The notes below the pieces were generated by a model. The model made no database searches. It had not been told where the DNA came from and saw only the letters and a list, made by a program, of their open reading frames with translations. 64,000 bases of DNA from Massilia forsythiae (GTDB taxonomy: Bacteria; Pseudomonadota; Gammaproteobacteria; Burkholderiales; Burkholderiaceae_D), in assembly GCF_012849555.1 (NCBI RefSeq), contig NZ_CP051685.1:5766001-5830000 (forward strand), given 5' to 3'. The position numbers and the translations under genes are program-made. Shown here piece after piece: positions 1-8,057 of this stretch (its first letter is position 1; every line of letters starts with the position of its first letter).

Positions 1-2686
1 CTTCCACCGCTTCCTTCTGGGTCTCGGCTTCCTGCTTGCGGCGCTCGGCGCGGTCCTTCTGCAGCACCAGCTCGGCGGTGCGGGCGCCGACCTGGCGCTC
101 CAGGCGTTCGGTCTGCTGCACCAGCACGCGGATGCGCAGGCGGTACAGCGCCAGCGCCGCGCCCAGCGCCACCAGCGCCGTCAGCAGGCGGAACCACCAG
201 GTCATCCAGAACGGCGTGGCGATCGTGATGTCGAGGCGCGCCGGCTGCGCGCTCCACACGCCGTCCTTGTTGGCGGCGCGCACCTCGAACACGTAGCGGC
301 CGGGGTCCAGGTTGGTATAGGTGGCGAAGCGCTTGCCGGCATCGGTATCGGTCCAGTCGCGGTCGAAGCCGCGCAGGCGGTAGGCGTAGCGGTTGGCGGC
401 CGGGTCGGCGTAGTGCAGCGCGGCGAATTCCAGCGTGAAGGCGGCGTCGCGCCACGGTAGCTGCACCTCGTGCGCGTGGGCCAGCGCGGCGTACGGCAGG
501 CCGGGCCGGTTCGACACCAGGAAATCGGTGATCACCACCGGCGGCGGATACGGGTTGTCGTGGATCGCCTCCGGCATGAACGAGGTCATGCCGTTGACGC
601 CGCCGAAGTGCAGCTCGCCGTCGGCGCCGCGCGCCGCCGAGCCGACGAAATAGGTGCCGTCGATCAGGCCGTCGTTGGCGTCGTAGCTCTTGAAGTCGCC
701 GTTGGCCGGGTCCAGGCGCGTCAGGCCGACGGTGGTGCTGGCCCAGATCATGCCGTTGCCGTCTTCCAGGATGGCGCCGATCGGCGCCTGCTCGCGCGCG
801 CCGGTCACCGGGAAGAAGCGGAAGCCGATCCGGCCGTCGGCCTTGCGCTCCATGCGGTGCAGGCCGGCGGCGCTGCCGACCCAGATGTCGCCGTTGGACG
901 ACTGGTACAGGTAATAGATGCGGTTGTGGCGCAGGCTGGACGGGTCGCGCGGATCGTGGCGGAAGTGGGTGAAGGTGGCGCTGGCGCGGTCGAAGCGGTC
1001 CAGGCCGTTCTCGGTGCCGATCCAGATCGCCCCGCCGCGGTCTTCGAGCACGGAAAAGCCGAAATTCTCGCCCAGGGTCGACGGGTTGGACGGGTCGTGG
1101 CGCCAGCCCTGCAGCGCATGGCCGTCGGCGCCGAGCAGGAACAGGCCGCCGCGGGTGACGATCCAGAGCGCGCCGGCGCGGTCGCGGTACAGCGCCTGCA
1201 CGTGGTTGGCGCCGGCCTCGCCGCTCAGCGCCACCTGGGTGAAGCGGCCGCTGGCCGGATCGCGCCAGGACAGGCCGGTGGGCGAGCCCACCCACAGGCG
1301 CCCGGGGACCGGCAGCACCGCCGTGATGACGTTGTCCGGCAGGCTGTCGGCGCGCGCGGTATCGTGGCGGAACACCTGCGCGCGCCCGCTGGCCGGCTCC
1401 AGCTGTACCAGGCCGCCGCCGGTGGTGCCCAGCCACAGGCCGCCGTCGGCCGCGGCGGCGATCGCGCGCACCTTGCGCGTGCCGGGATCGGGCTGACGTC
1501 CGGGCAGGATCGTGAAGCGGCCGAAGCCGCCGCTGGCCAGGTCGGCGTGGTTGGCGCCGCCGAACATGGTGCCGGCCCACAGGGTGCCGGTGCGGTCGAC
1601 GCAGATCGCGCTGATCTGGTTGTCCGACAGCGCATGGCGGTCGAACGCCTGGCTGATGTAGCCGACGAAGCGGCCGCCGGCCGGATCGTGCCATTTCAGG
1701 CCGTCCAGCTCGGTGCCCACCCACAGGTTGCCGTGACGGTCGTGGTAGAGCGTCAGGATGCGCGTCTCGCTCATGCCCTCGCGTTCGCCGAACTGGCGGC
1801 GCTGCAGCACGCCCTGCCCGCGCGCCGCGCCCAGCTGCCAGGCGTGCAGGCCGGCGCCGGTGCCGATCCACAGGGTGTCGTGCGGCCCCGCCGACAGCGC
1901 CGTGACGGTGTTGCGCCGCGCGTCGCCACGCCGGGCGCCGCCACGCCGGGCGTCGCCACGCCGCGCGTCGCTGCGTCCCACGTCATTGCGCCGGGCGCCG
2001 GCCTGGGCGGCGTCGCCGGCCGGTTCGCGGTCGATGTCGAAGTGGCTGAAGCGCTCGGCGCCGGCCGGCAGGTAGTCGACGCCGACGCCGGTGCCGATCC
2101 ACAGGCCGCCGTGCGCATCCAGCGCCAGCGCGGTCACGCGGTCGTCGCGCAGGCTGGCGGGGTCGGCCTCGTCGTGGTGCCGCGTGCGCGCGCGGCCGCT
2201 GGCGGGGTCCAGGTGCACCAGGCCGTCGCCGGTGCCGATCCACATGCCGCCGTTGCCGTCGTTGATGATGGCGGTGACGGCGGCGTTGCGCGCGACGCGC
2301 TCGCTGCTGGTGTACAGCGGATAGTGGACGAATTTCTGGCTGCCTTCGTCGAAGCGCTCCAGCCCGCCGCGCGTGCCGAACCACAGCCGGCCCTGCGCAT
2401 CCTCGTACGAGGATTGCACATAGTTGTCGACCAGGCTGGCGCCGTCGCCCGGATCGTTGCGGAACACACGGTTGCGGTAGCCGTCGAAGCGGCTCAGGCC
2501 GGCCTGGGTGCCGAACCACATGAAGCCGGTGCGGTCCTGCAGGATGGTGAGCACCGATTCCTGCGGCAGGCCCTCGTCCAGGCCGATGTGTTCGAAACGC
2601 AGGCTGCGCGGCGCCCCGGCGTGGGCCGGACGGCACAGCATGATCGACAAGGCCAGGCACGGCAACAGCCAGGCCAGCACGGCCAT
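1..2686 (-). CDS. Two-component regulator propeller (Reg_prop/Y_Y_Y) sensor protein, C-terminus beyond the window
   Basis: About 895 residues are visible; the C-terminus lies past base 1. A signal peptide (MAVLAWLLP...RPAHA) is followed by about twelve propeller repeats with the recurring (L/M)W(I/V/F)G(T/S) motif, then a Y_Y_Y domain (ending near RYVFEVRAANKDG), one membrane helix, and a coiled coil rich in Glu/Gln that usually leads into a kinase or GGDEF domain. In this family the periplasmic propeller plus Y_Y_Y domain senses extracellular ligands, often carbohydrates. I chose the ATG at 2686 because it begins a good signal peptide; an in-frame GTG lies further upstream. The output domain cannot be seen, so histidine kinase versus diguanylate cyclase is open. 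Confidence 0.85.
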   Translation of the reverse strand, partial: MAVLAWLLPCLALSIMLCRPAHAGAPRSLRFEHIGLDEGLPQESVLTILQDRTGFMWFGTQAGLSRFDGYRNRVFRNDPGDGASLVDNYVQSSYEDAQGRLWFGTRGGLERFDEGSQKFVHYPLYTSSERVARNAAVTAIINDGNGGMWIGTGDGLVHLDPASGRARTRHHDEADPASLRDDRVTALALDAHGGLWIGTGVGVDYLPAGAERFSHFDIDREPAGDAAQAGARRNDVGRSDARRGDARRGGARRGDARRNTVTALSAGPHDTLWIGTGAGLHAWQLGAARGQGVLQRRQFGEREGMSETRILTLYHDRHGNLWVGTELDGLKWHDPAGGRFVGYISQAFDRHALSDNQISAICVDRTGTLWAGTMFGGANHADLASGGFGRFTILPGRQPDPGTRKVRAIAAAADGGLWLGTTGGGLVQLEPASGRAQVFRHDTARADSLPDNVITAVLPVPGRLWVGSPTGLSWRDPASGRFTQVALSGEAGANHVQALYRDRAGALWIVTRGGLFLLGADGHALQGWRHDPSNPSTLGENFGFSVLEDRGGAIWIGTENGLDRFDRASATFTHFRHDPRDPSSLRHNRIYYLYQSSNGDIWVGSAAGLHRMERKADGRIGFRFFPVTGAREQAPIGAILEDGNGMIWASTTVGLTRLDPANGDFKSYDANDGLIDGTYFVGSAARGADGELHFGGVNGMTSFMPEAIHDNPYPPPVVITDFLVSNRPGLPYAALAHAHEVQLPWRDAAFTLEFAALHYADPAANRYAYRLRGFDRDWTDTDAGKRFATYTNLDPGRYVFEVRAANKDGVWSAQPARLDITIATPFWMTWWFRLLTALVALGAALALYRLRIRVLVQQTERLERQVGARTAELVLQKDRAERRKQEAETQKEAVE
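1914..2003 (-). repeat. 15-bp tandem repeat inside the propeller gene
   Basis: Six consecutive 15-bp units (cgccgggcgtcgcca and variants) lie in frame and encode a run of GDARR-like pentapeptides between two propeller blades. The first four units are close copies and the last two are diverged. The reading frame is kept, so this reads as an expandable charged loop, not damage. Confidence 0.8.
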
Positions 2687-2803
2687 GCATGCGCTTGCGG
2701 ACAGGCGGCACGGGCGCTGCCGGCCGGGAAGGAAATGAGATGAAGTAGGTGGCACGAGCCTAATCTACCAGAACCCTCCCTGGGTATTGAGAAAAATTAA
2801 GAC

Positions 2804-2832
2804 TTCCGCGATCCATATGCCGCTGCTATAAT
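2804..2832 (+). promoter_or_regulatory. Promoter of first tRNA-Arg
   Basis: A perfect TATAAT lies at 2827-2832, 11 nt before the mature tRNA. The -35 region (ttccgc at 2804) is poor compared with the three later copies. Confidence 0.6.
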
Positions 2833-2843
2833 GCGTGCATCGG

Positions 2844-2920
2844 GCGGCTGTAGCTCAGCTGGATAGAGTACTTGGCTACGAACCAAGGGGTCGTGGGTTC
2901 GATTCCTGCCAGCCGCACCA
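2844..2920 (+). tRNA. tRNA-Arg(ACG), copy 1
   Basis: 77 nt. Acceptor GCGGCTG pairs with CAGCCGC and is followed by encoded ACCA. The anticodon stem CTTGG/CCAAG closes the loop CTACGAA, giving anticodon ACG, read as ICG for CGU/CGC/CGA. The T-loop is TTCGATT. The 3' CCA is encoded. Identical to the three following copies. Confidence 0.97.
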
Positions 2921-2935
2921 ACTTCTTCAGGACGA

Positions 2936-2971
2936 ATGGCTCAGAAAGCGATTTCTGGGCCATTTTTCTTT
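2936..2971 (+). terminator. Rho-independent terminator after tRNA-Arg copy 1
   Basis: Hairpin ATGGCTCAGAAA-gcga-TTTCTGGGCCAT (one mismatch) followed by TTTTCTTT, 16 nt after the tRNA end. Confidence 0.9.
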
Positions 2972-3070
2972 GCGCTTCCGCTTTTGTCCGGTGCTGCCGC
3001 ATGCGTACGGTGGAGGGCTGCACCGGACGATATGCACGGCAGAGGCGCCGATGCCATCCACGCTTTCACT

Positions 3071-3098
3071 TTGCAAATCGGGGAAGGCCCGCTATAAT
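3071..3098 (+). promoter_or_regulatory. Promoter of second tRNA-Arg
   Basis: TTGCAA at 3071-3076, a 16-bp spacer, then TATAAT at 3093-3098. Confidence 0.8.
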
Positions 3099-3109
3099 GC
3101 GTGCCTCGG

Positions 3110-3186
3110 GCGGCTGTAGCTCAGCTGGATAGAGTACTTGGCTACGAACCAAGGGGTCGTGGGTTCGATTCCTGCCAGCCGCACCA
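3110..3186 (+). tRNA. tRNA-Arg(ACG), copy 2
   Basis: Sequence identical to copy 1 over all 77 nt, with the same ACG anticodon and encoded CCA. Confidence 0.97.
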
Positions 3187-3201
3187 ACTTCTTCAGGACG
3201 A

Positions 3202-3237
3202 ATGGCTCAGAAAGCGATTTCTGGGCCATTTTTCTTT
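3202..3237 (+). terminator. Terminator after tRNA-Arg copy 2
   Basis: Same hairpin and T-run as after copy 1. Confidence 0.9.
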
Positions 3238-3477
3238 GCGCTTCCGCTTTCATCCGTTGTTCCCGCATGCGTAGGGTGGACGGCTGCACCGGACGCTATG
3301 CACGGCAGAGACGCCGATCCGTCCACGCGTTCAAACGGTGCCGGCATGCCAGGCGACTTGTTCGGCACCGGCCGGACGCGTGGACGGCGGACGCACCGCG
3401 GCAACGGCGGGGTGCCCGGCAAAGCCGTCCACCCTGCCCTGCACGCTTCCTTTGCGCGGCTTGCCGAAGCGGCCACT

Positions 3478-3505
3478 TTGCAAATCGGGAAAGTGCCGTT
3501 ATAAT
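3478..3505 (+). promoter_or_regulatory. Promoter of third tRNA-Arg
   Basis: TTGCAA at 3478-3483, a 16-bp spacer, then TATAAT at 3500-3505. Confidence 0.8.
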
Positions 3506-3516
3506 GCGTGCCTCGG

Positions 3517-3593
3517 GCGGCTGTAGCTCAGCTGGATAGAGTACTTGGCTACGAACCAAGGGGTCGTGGGTTCGATTCCTGCCAGCCGCACCA
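3517..3593 (+). tRNA. tRNA-Arg(ACG), copy 3
   Basis: Sequence identical to copies 1, 2 and 4, with anticodon ACG and encoded CCA. Confidence 0.97.
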
Positions 3594-3608
3594 ACTTCTT
3601 CAGGATCA

Positions 3609-3644
3609 ATGGCTCAGAAAGCGATTTCTGGGCCATTTTTCTTT
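3609..3644 (+). terminator. Terminator after tRNA-Arg copy 3
   Basis: Same hairpin and T-run as after copy 1. Confidence 0.9.
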
Positions 3645-3689
3645 GCGCTGCCGGTGTCGCCCGATGCCGCCGCATGCCGCATCAGCTCT

Positions 3690-3717
3690 TTGCCAAATGG
3701 CAAAATTCCGCTATAAT
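3690..3717 (+). promoter_or_regulatory. Promoter of fourth tRNA-Arg
   Basis: TTGCCA at 3690-3695, a 16-bp spacer, then TATAAT at 3712-3717. Confidence 0.8.
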
Positions 3718-3728
3718 GCCTGCATCGG

Positions 3729-3805
3729 GCGGCTGTAGCTCAGCTGGATAGAGTACTTGGCTACGAACCAAGGGGTCGTGGGTTCGATTCCTGCCAGCCG
3801 CACCA
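3729..3805 (+). tRNA. tRNA-Arg(ACG), copy 4
   Basis: Sequence identical to the other three copies, with anticodon ACG and encoded CCA. Confidence 0.97.
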
Positions 3806-3820
3806 ACTTCTTCAAGATCA

Positions 3821-3857
3821 ATGGCTCAGAAAGCGATTTCTGGGCCATTTTTCTTTG
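3821..3857 (+). terminator. Terminator after tRNA-Arg copy 4
   Basis: Same hairpin and T-run as after copy 1. From here to 4265 (about 400 bp) I see no convincing gene. Confidence 0.9.
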
Positions 3858-4265
3858 TCCTTCCCTCTCCCGCGCTTGAAGAGGCGGCCGGCATCGGTCT
3901 GGTCCGATGCAGCATCTCTATTTTTCCAATATCCATCACGCCATTGCACACGGCTTAACAACCAATTTCCATTGGAAACAAACTGAGCCAAGGAGCAATC
4001 CTCCTCTCCATGTAGGACTGTGCCTACGAATGTAATGCAAGCGTCATGCCGACCGTTCGCCATGGCCACCCCGATCCTCGCTCCCGCTCTGAAGAGCGCC
4101 CTTCCCGGCATGACGACATGCATTTATGATAACTGGTACATTTCTTCGAGGAAGCCTGCGTACCGCTGAATTTTCGTGCGTTTTACGGGCGCTTTGCTAG
4201 CATGAAGATCCCCGATTCTCGAAAACCAGGCTGCACGACGCGGCTGTTTCTTTGCGAGGCGAGAT

Positions 4266-4814
4266 ATGACCAAATCCATGATTGCTGCTGTTGTAGTCGC
4301 TGCTGCATCGCTCGGGTCCCCGGCCGTCATGGCCCAGACCGTCGGTACGCCCACCCAGGCCCTCGACCTGACCGACGGCAGTGCCTTCTTCGGCGACACC
4401 TTCGCGGCCGGCAACAGCGGCGCCACCTTCACCGACCGCTTCACCTTCACGGTACCGACCGCCGCCACCTGGAACCTGGACGCCGTGGTGTCCTCGATCA
4501 GCCGCACCCAGGACACCGGCCTGGACATCACCGGCTTTTCGGTCTACAGCGCTACCGGCAGGACACCGGTGTCGTCCGGCACCTCGCTGCAATCCGGGCT
4601 GGTCGACGTATGGACGGTCGCCGGCAACGGCCTGACGGCGGGCGACTACTACCTGCAGGTGACGGGCAACGTGGTGTCCGACCAGGCCACCAGCATCGGC
4701 GGCGTGGTGGCGCTGGCCCCGGTGCCGGAACCCGAGGCCTATGGCCTGATGCTGGGCGGGCTGGGCGTGCTGGGCTGGCTGGCGCGGCGCCGCAGGAACG
4801 CCTTGCAGGCGTAA
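4266..4814 (+). CDS. FxDxF-type PEP-CTERM secreted protein
   Basis: 182 residues. A signal peptide (MTKSMIAAVVVAAASLGSPAVMAQ) leads a Ser/Thr/Gly-rich beta-type domain of about 130 residues carrying FGDTF and FTDRFTF segments. The C-terminus is a PEP-CTERM sorting signal: VPEPEAYGL, a hydrophobic helix, then ARRRR. Family knowledge: an exosortase cleaves at the PEP motif and the protein is exported to the surface or matrix; FxDxF members are small with no known enzyme activity. The gene is monocistronic, with its own terminator downstream. No exosortase gene is in the window. Confidence 0.9.
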   Translation: MTKSMIAAVVVAAASLGSPAVMAQTVGTPTQALDLTDGSAFFGDTFAAGNSGATFTDRFTFTVPTAATWNLDAVVSSISRTQDTGLDITGFSVYSATGRTPVSSGTSLQSGLVDVWTVAGNGLTAGDYYLQVTGNVVSDQATSIGGVVALAPVPEPEAYGLMLGGLGVLGWLARRRRNALQA

Positions 4815-4831
4815 ACCTTGCCGTAAATGAC

Positions 4832-4862
4832 AGCGGAGACGCCTGCGCCTCCGCTTCTTTAT
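4832..4862 (+). terminator. Terminator after the FxDxF PEP-CTERM gene
   Basis: AGCGGAG and CTCCGCT arms (4832-4838 and 4849-4855), with extra CGC/GCG pairing inside, followed by TCTTTATATTT. Confidence 0.8.
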
Positions 4863-5004
4863 ATTTGCATATTGACTGCGTCACGGCGCCTCGAAAAACC
4901 GTAGCGAGCGGCAGCAATGGTGTTCGAGAAGCGCAGCTGTACGAATAGTACAGTGAGCATCGCAGAACGCCATTGCAACGCGCAGTAGGTTTTTCGACGC
5001 GCCT

Positions 5005-6894
5005 TCAGGTACGTAGCTTTTTGATGAGACTGCGGTTGCCGAGGATTTCCTCGATCTGCTCGAAGCGCACCGGCTTCACCATGTGGTGGTCGAAACCCGC
5101 CTCGAACGCCAGCTGGCGGTCCTTTTCCTGGCCCCAGCCGGTCACCGCGATCATGGTCGTCATCGCCCCGCTCGGCAAGTCGCGGATGCCGCGCGCCAGG
5201 TCGTAGCCCGACATCTGCGGCAAGCCGATGTCGAGAAAGGCATAGTCCGGGCAGAAGCGCTTGGCGGCGGCCAGCGCGTCCGGCCCGGTATGGGTGATGA
5301 CCACGCTGTGCCCCATCGCCGTCAGCAGCGCGCCGATGCTGTTGACGAAGTCGACGTTGTCGTCGGCCAGCAGGATGCGGTAGGTCTCGGCGCTGATGAA
5401 GGCGGCCGGGGTCGGCTTGGCCGGCAATTCCGGCTCGACCACGATCGGCAGGCGCGCCACGAACTGGCTGCCGTGGCCGAGGCCGGCGCTGTGCGCCTCG
5501 ATGGCGCCGCCATGCAGCTCGACCAGCTTGCGCGCCAGCGACAGGCCGACGCCCAGGCCGGCGTTCGAGCGTTCCAGCGTGGAGTCGACCTGCACGAACA
5601 TGGCGAACACGCTGTCGAGCATGTCGGCGGCGATGCCGATGCCGGTGTCGGCCACCACCAGCACCAGCGTGCGTTCTTCCACCGTCGCCTTCAGGCTGAC
5701 GCGGCCGCCGCGGTTGGTGTACTTGGCGGCATTGTTGAGCAGGTTCGACAGGATCTGCGCCAGGCGCGTGGCGTCGCCGTGCAGGAACACCGGGCGGTCC
5801 GGCAGGTCGATCACCAGCTCGTGCCCGTGCAGGTCGACGGTCGGGCGCACCACTTCCAGGGCGTCGTTGACCACCGCCTTCAATTCCACGCGGCCGGTCT
5901 TGATGGCGAACTTGCCGGTATTGATGCGCGAGACGTCGAGCAGGTCGTCCACCAGGCGCACCATCTGGCGCAGCTGGCGCTCCATGATGTCGGTGGCGCG
6001 CTGGGTGGCCTGGGCGTCGCCGCTGCGCAGGCGCAGGATGTCGAGGCCGGTGCGGATCGGCGCCAGCGGATTGCGCAGTTCGTGCGCCAGGGTGGCCAGG
6101 AATTCGTCCTTGCGGCGGTCGCCCGCGATCAGCGCCTGCTCGGCGCGCTGGCGCACCTGCATCTCGCGCTCCAGGGTGGCGTTGGATTCCTGCAGCGCGT
6201 GCGAACGGCGCCCGATCTCGGCCAGCATGTCGTTGAAGGCTTCCACCAGCACGCCGATCTCGCCGCGCTCCTTGCCCGGCACGCGCAGCGTGAAGTCGCG
6301 CTGCTGCATCACCTGGCGCGCCACCTCCGTCATCGCCTCCAGCGGGCGTGTGATGGCGGCTTGCAGGCGCGAGGCCACCAGGCCGGCGATCAGCAGCGCG
6401 CCCAGCATCACCGCGCCCAGCATCGCCGCGTAGCCGAGCAGGCGGTCCATCAGGCCGTAGCGCGCCCGCAGCCAGACCGAGCCGACCCGCTCGCCGTTCT
6501 CGACGATGTCGCGCGCGACCACGATCTCGCCGCCGTCGATTTGCCAGCCAGCATGCTGCGGCTGGCGGGGGAACTGCTCGTCGCGCGCCGCCGCATAGCT
6601 GGCGAAGCGCTTGCCGGCGCCGTTGTAGATGGCGGCCGCCAGGATCTGCGGCCGCACCTGCAGCACCGCCAGGTTCTGGCGTGCGGTCTTGTCGTCGTTG
6701 AAGGCCAGCGCCGGCACGTTCACGCGCGCCATGATGTCGCCCTGGGCCACGAGGTCGTCGATCCAGTAGCGCTGGAAGGCGCGCAGGTCGAACAGCAGCA
6801 TCACCAGCGCCGCCGACAGCAGTGCGACGATGGTGGTGGACACCGCCATGAGAATCAGTTTGCCGCGGACGGTACCGCTGTCGTGCACGCTCAT
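5005..6894 (-). CDS. Hybrid sensor histidine kinase (CHASE8-HAMP-HisKA-HATPase-REC)
   Basis: 629 residues. TM1 about 12-34; periplasmic CHASE8-like domain about 36-150 (PALAFNDD near 61-68, ASYAAARDE near 98-106); TM2 about 152-174; HAMP about 175-228; coiled coil; HisKA with phospho-acceptor His271 (LAHELRNPL); HATPase with NLLNNAAKY near 384-392 and DTGIG at 416-420; REC with Asp511/512, phospho-acceptor Asp555 and Lys607. All catalytic residues are present. It starts 2 bp after the yfiR-like gene ends, so the two are almost certainly co-transcribed. CHASE8-HAMP is the input module of the diguanylate cyclase YfiN, the usual partner of YfiR; here a kinase occupies the output position. The downstream partner of the REC domain is unknown. 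Confidence 0.93.
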   Translation of the reverse strand: MSVHDSGTVRGKLILMAVSTTIVALLSAALVMLLFDLRAFQRYWIDDLVAQGDIMARVNVPALAFNDDKTARQNLAVLQVRPQILAAAIYNGAGKRFASYAAARDEQFPRQPQHAGWQIDGGEIVVARDIVENGERVGSVWLRARYGLMDRLLGYAAMLGAVMLGALLIAGLVASRLQAAITRPLEAMTEVARQVMQQRDFTLRVPGKERGEIGVLVEAFNDMLAEIGRRSHALQESNATLEREMQVRQRAEQALIAGDRRKDEFLATLAHELRNPLAPIRTGLDILRLRSGDAQATQRATDIMERQLRQMVRLVDDLLDVSRINTGKFAIKTGRVELKAVVNDALEVVRPTVDLHGHELVIDLPDRPVFLHGDATRLAQILSNLLNNAAKYTNRGGRVSLKATVEERTLVLVVADTGIGIAADMLDSVFAMFVQVDSTLERSNAGLGVGLSLARKLVELHGGAIEAHSAGLGHGSQFVARLPIVVEPELPAKPTPAAFISAETYRILLADDNVDFVNSIGALLTAMGHSVVITHTGPDALAAAKRFCPDYAFLDIGLPQMSGYDLARGIRDLPSGAMTTMIAVTGWGQEKDRQLAFEAGFDHHMVKPVRFEQIEEILGNRSLIKKLRT

Positions 6895-6896
6895 CG

Positions 6897-7538
6897 TTAC
6901 TGCGTTCCTTTCTGCACCCGGCTCGCCACCGCCAGCAGGCGCGAACTGAGTTTGATGCCGTTACGTTCCGCCGCATCGAGCGAGACATCGAAACGGACGC
7001 GTCCGTCGACGATGCGGAAATTGATCACACTACCCTGCGGCAAGCCTTGCTCGTATTCGGTCACCAGCAGCGTGCCGGTGCTGGCCTGGCGCATGATGCG
7101 CGCCACGCGTACCGGGTCCTGCCCGCCGATGAACAGCAGGTGCAGCGGCGCATGCACCTCGCTCTCGTGCAGCGGGCGCACCACGATGGTACGGCTGTTG
7201 ACGCTGCGCCCCGCCACCGCATGCGCCAGTTCCAGCGCCATCTCGTCGGCGCCGACCACGCCGATCGTCACCGGGCTGGCGGCGTCGGCGAAGGCACCCG
7301 CCGGAAAATCGGCATAGGTCAGGAACTTGACCACGAAGGCGGCCTTGACGCGCCGCTCGCCCGCCGCGCCCGTCCCCGGCGGATACGCCTGCGCGCGCGG
7401 CGTCGCCGCCAGCGCAGCGCCGGCGCAGACGCAGGCTACCGCCCACACCTTGACGGTGGCCACGCCCCAGCGCACGAGGCGGCGGCGCATGGCCAGGGCC
7501 GGAATGGAAGTCGATGGACGCGGCATGGGGCGGCTCAC
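6897..7538 (-). CDS. YfiR family periplasmic protein (DUF4154)
   Basis: 213 residues from 7538, or 197 from the in-frame ATG at 7490, which gives a cleaner signal peptide (MRRRLVRWGV...ALAATPRA). The mature part has the YfiR pattern: VKAAFVVKFLTYADFP near the start, IGVVGADEMA, a conserved central LLFIG, and SVINFRIVDGRVRFDV near the C-terminus. Family knowledge: YfiR sits in the periplasm and represses YfiN through its CHASE8 domain. The next gene encodes a CHASE8 hybrid kinase 2 bp downstream, so I infer that YfiR gates that kinase. Confidence 0.88.
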   Translation of the reverse strand: MSRPMPRPSTSIPALAMRRRLVRWGVATVKVWAVACVCAGAALAATPRAQAYPPGTGAAGERRVKAAFVVKFLTYADFPAGAFADAASPVTIGVVGADEMALELAHAVAGRSVNSRTIVVRPLHESEVHAPLHLLFIGGQDPVRVARIMRQASTGTLLVTEYEQGLPQGSVINFRIVDGRVRFDVSLDAAERNGIKLSSRLLAVASRVQKGTQ

Positions 7539-7665
7539 CGGCGCAGGGCGGCATCGGCCGCCATGGGGACGCCGCCGGGACGCGCGGATGCAGGGCCGGA
7601 GGTCGCCGACAGCAAGACTGGGTTACACATTTTGCTATCGTAGAACATTTTCTTTAGTGCACCAA

Positions 7666-7831
7666 GCATACTGTTGACGACAGGCCGGCCGACCACATTA
7701 TTGATAAAAGCAATGACAGCCATTGAAAATCTAAATTGGCTTTATTTTTTGCGATGCAGCATTATCGTTCCTGTCTCCTCTATTCTCCTCCAAGGATAGA
7801 TTCAGCCCGCTCCCGTAGCGGGCTTTTTTTT
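7666..7831 (+). ncRNA. Candidate small RNA ending at an orphan terminator
   Basis: The 519-bp gap between two divergent genes (7539-8057) contains no credible protein gene but has a strong plus-strand terminator at 7804-7831 with nothing to terminate. Upstream lies a CU-rich stretch (7771-7791) with repeated CUCC motifs, as in small RNAs that pair with Shine-Dalgarno sequences. TTGACG at 7674 is a possible -35, but its -10 (attatt) is weak. The 5' end is a guess. An attenuated leader of the downstream PAS-REC gene is the alternative. Confidence 0.35.
7804..7831 (+). terminator. Orphan rho-independent terminator
   Basis: Perfect AGCCCGCT-cccgt-AGCGGGCT hairpin followed by eight T residues. 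It lies between divergent genes, so no upstream coding region on this strand explains it. Confidence 0.85.
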
Positions 7832-8057
7832 GCCCCTGGCGTCTGCTCCTGCATGCCATCGGCGTCTTTTTCTGCAGATTGTGATCGACGCCGTCTTGCA
7901 TGCTGTGCCGCAAAATACAAACTTCACTCGTTGCAATCATGCAACCGCAGCCGCTCTGCCGTCAGTTCGCTCGCACACACAGTCGTGCCTCTGCGCGGAC
8001 CGTTTTGGTGTACGATGCTGGCTCTTTTCGTTTCGATAATAATATTTCTAGTTTGCC

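Larger units (their letters stand above)
2822..3857 (+). repeat. Tandem array of four tRNA-Arg transcription units
   Basis: Four repeats each carry TATAAT, an identical tRNA-Arg(ACG), a short trailer (acttcttcagga) and the same hairpin terminator. Start-to-start distances are 266, 407 and 212 bp. Units 1 and 2 also share about 80 bp after the terminator (gcatgcgta...gcacggcaga), which marks recent duplication. The longer third interval carries extra unrelated sequence. Confidence 0.9.

Noticed and set aside
470..2743. Long open frame on the plus strand opposite the propeller gene
   Set aside because: High-GC antisense shadow: Ala/Arg/Val-rich with no domain pattern, while the minus-strand frame shows regular propeller repeats.
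2844..3805. Genomic-island attachment site at the tRNA array
   Set aside because: The direct repeats are complete tRNA units with promoters and terminators, and no integrase gene lies nearby.
3818..4123. 101-codon minus-strand open frame after the tRNA array
   Set aside because: It runs through the tRNA terminator hairpin and has no ribosome site or recognisable features.
5083..7317. Long plus-strand open frame opposite the CHASE8 kinase
   Set aside because: Antisense shadow rich in His, Arg, Gln and Ala; the opposite strand encodes a complete kinase.
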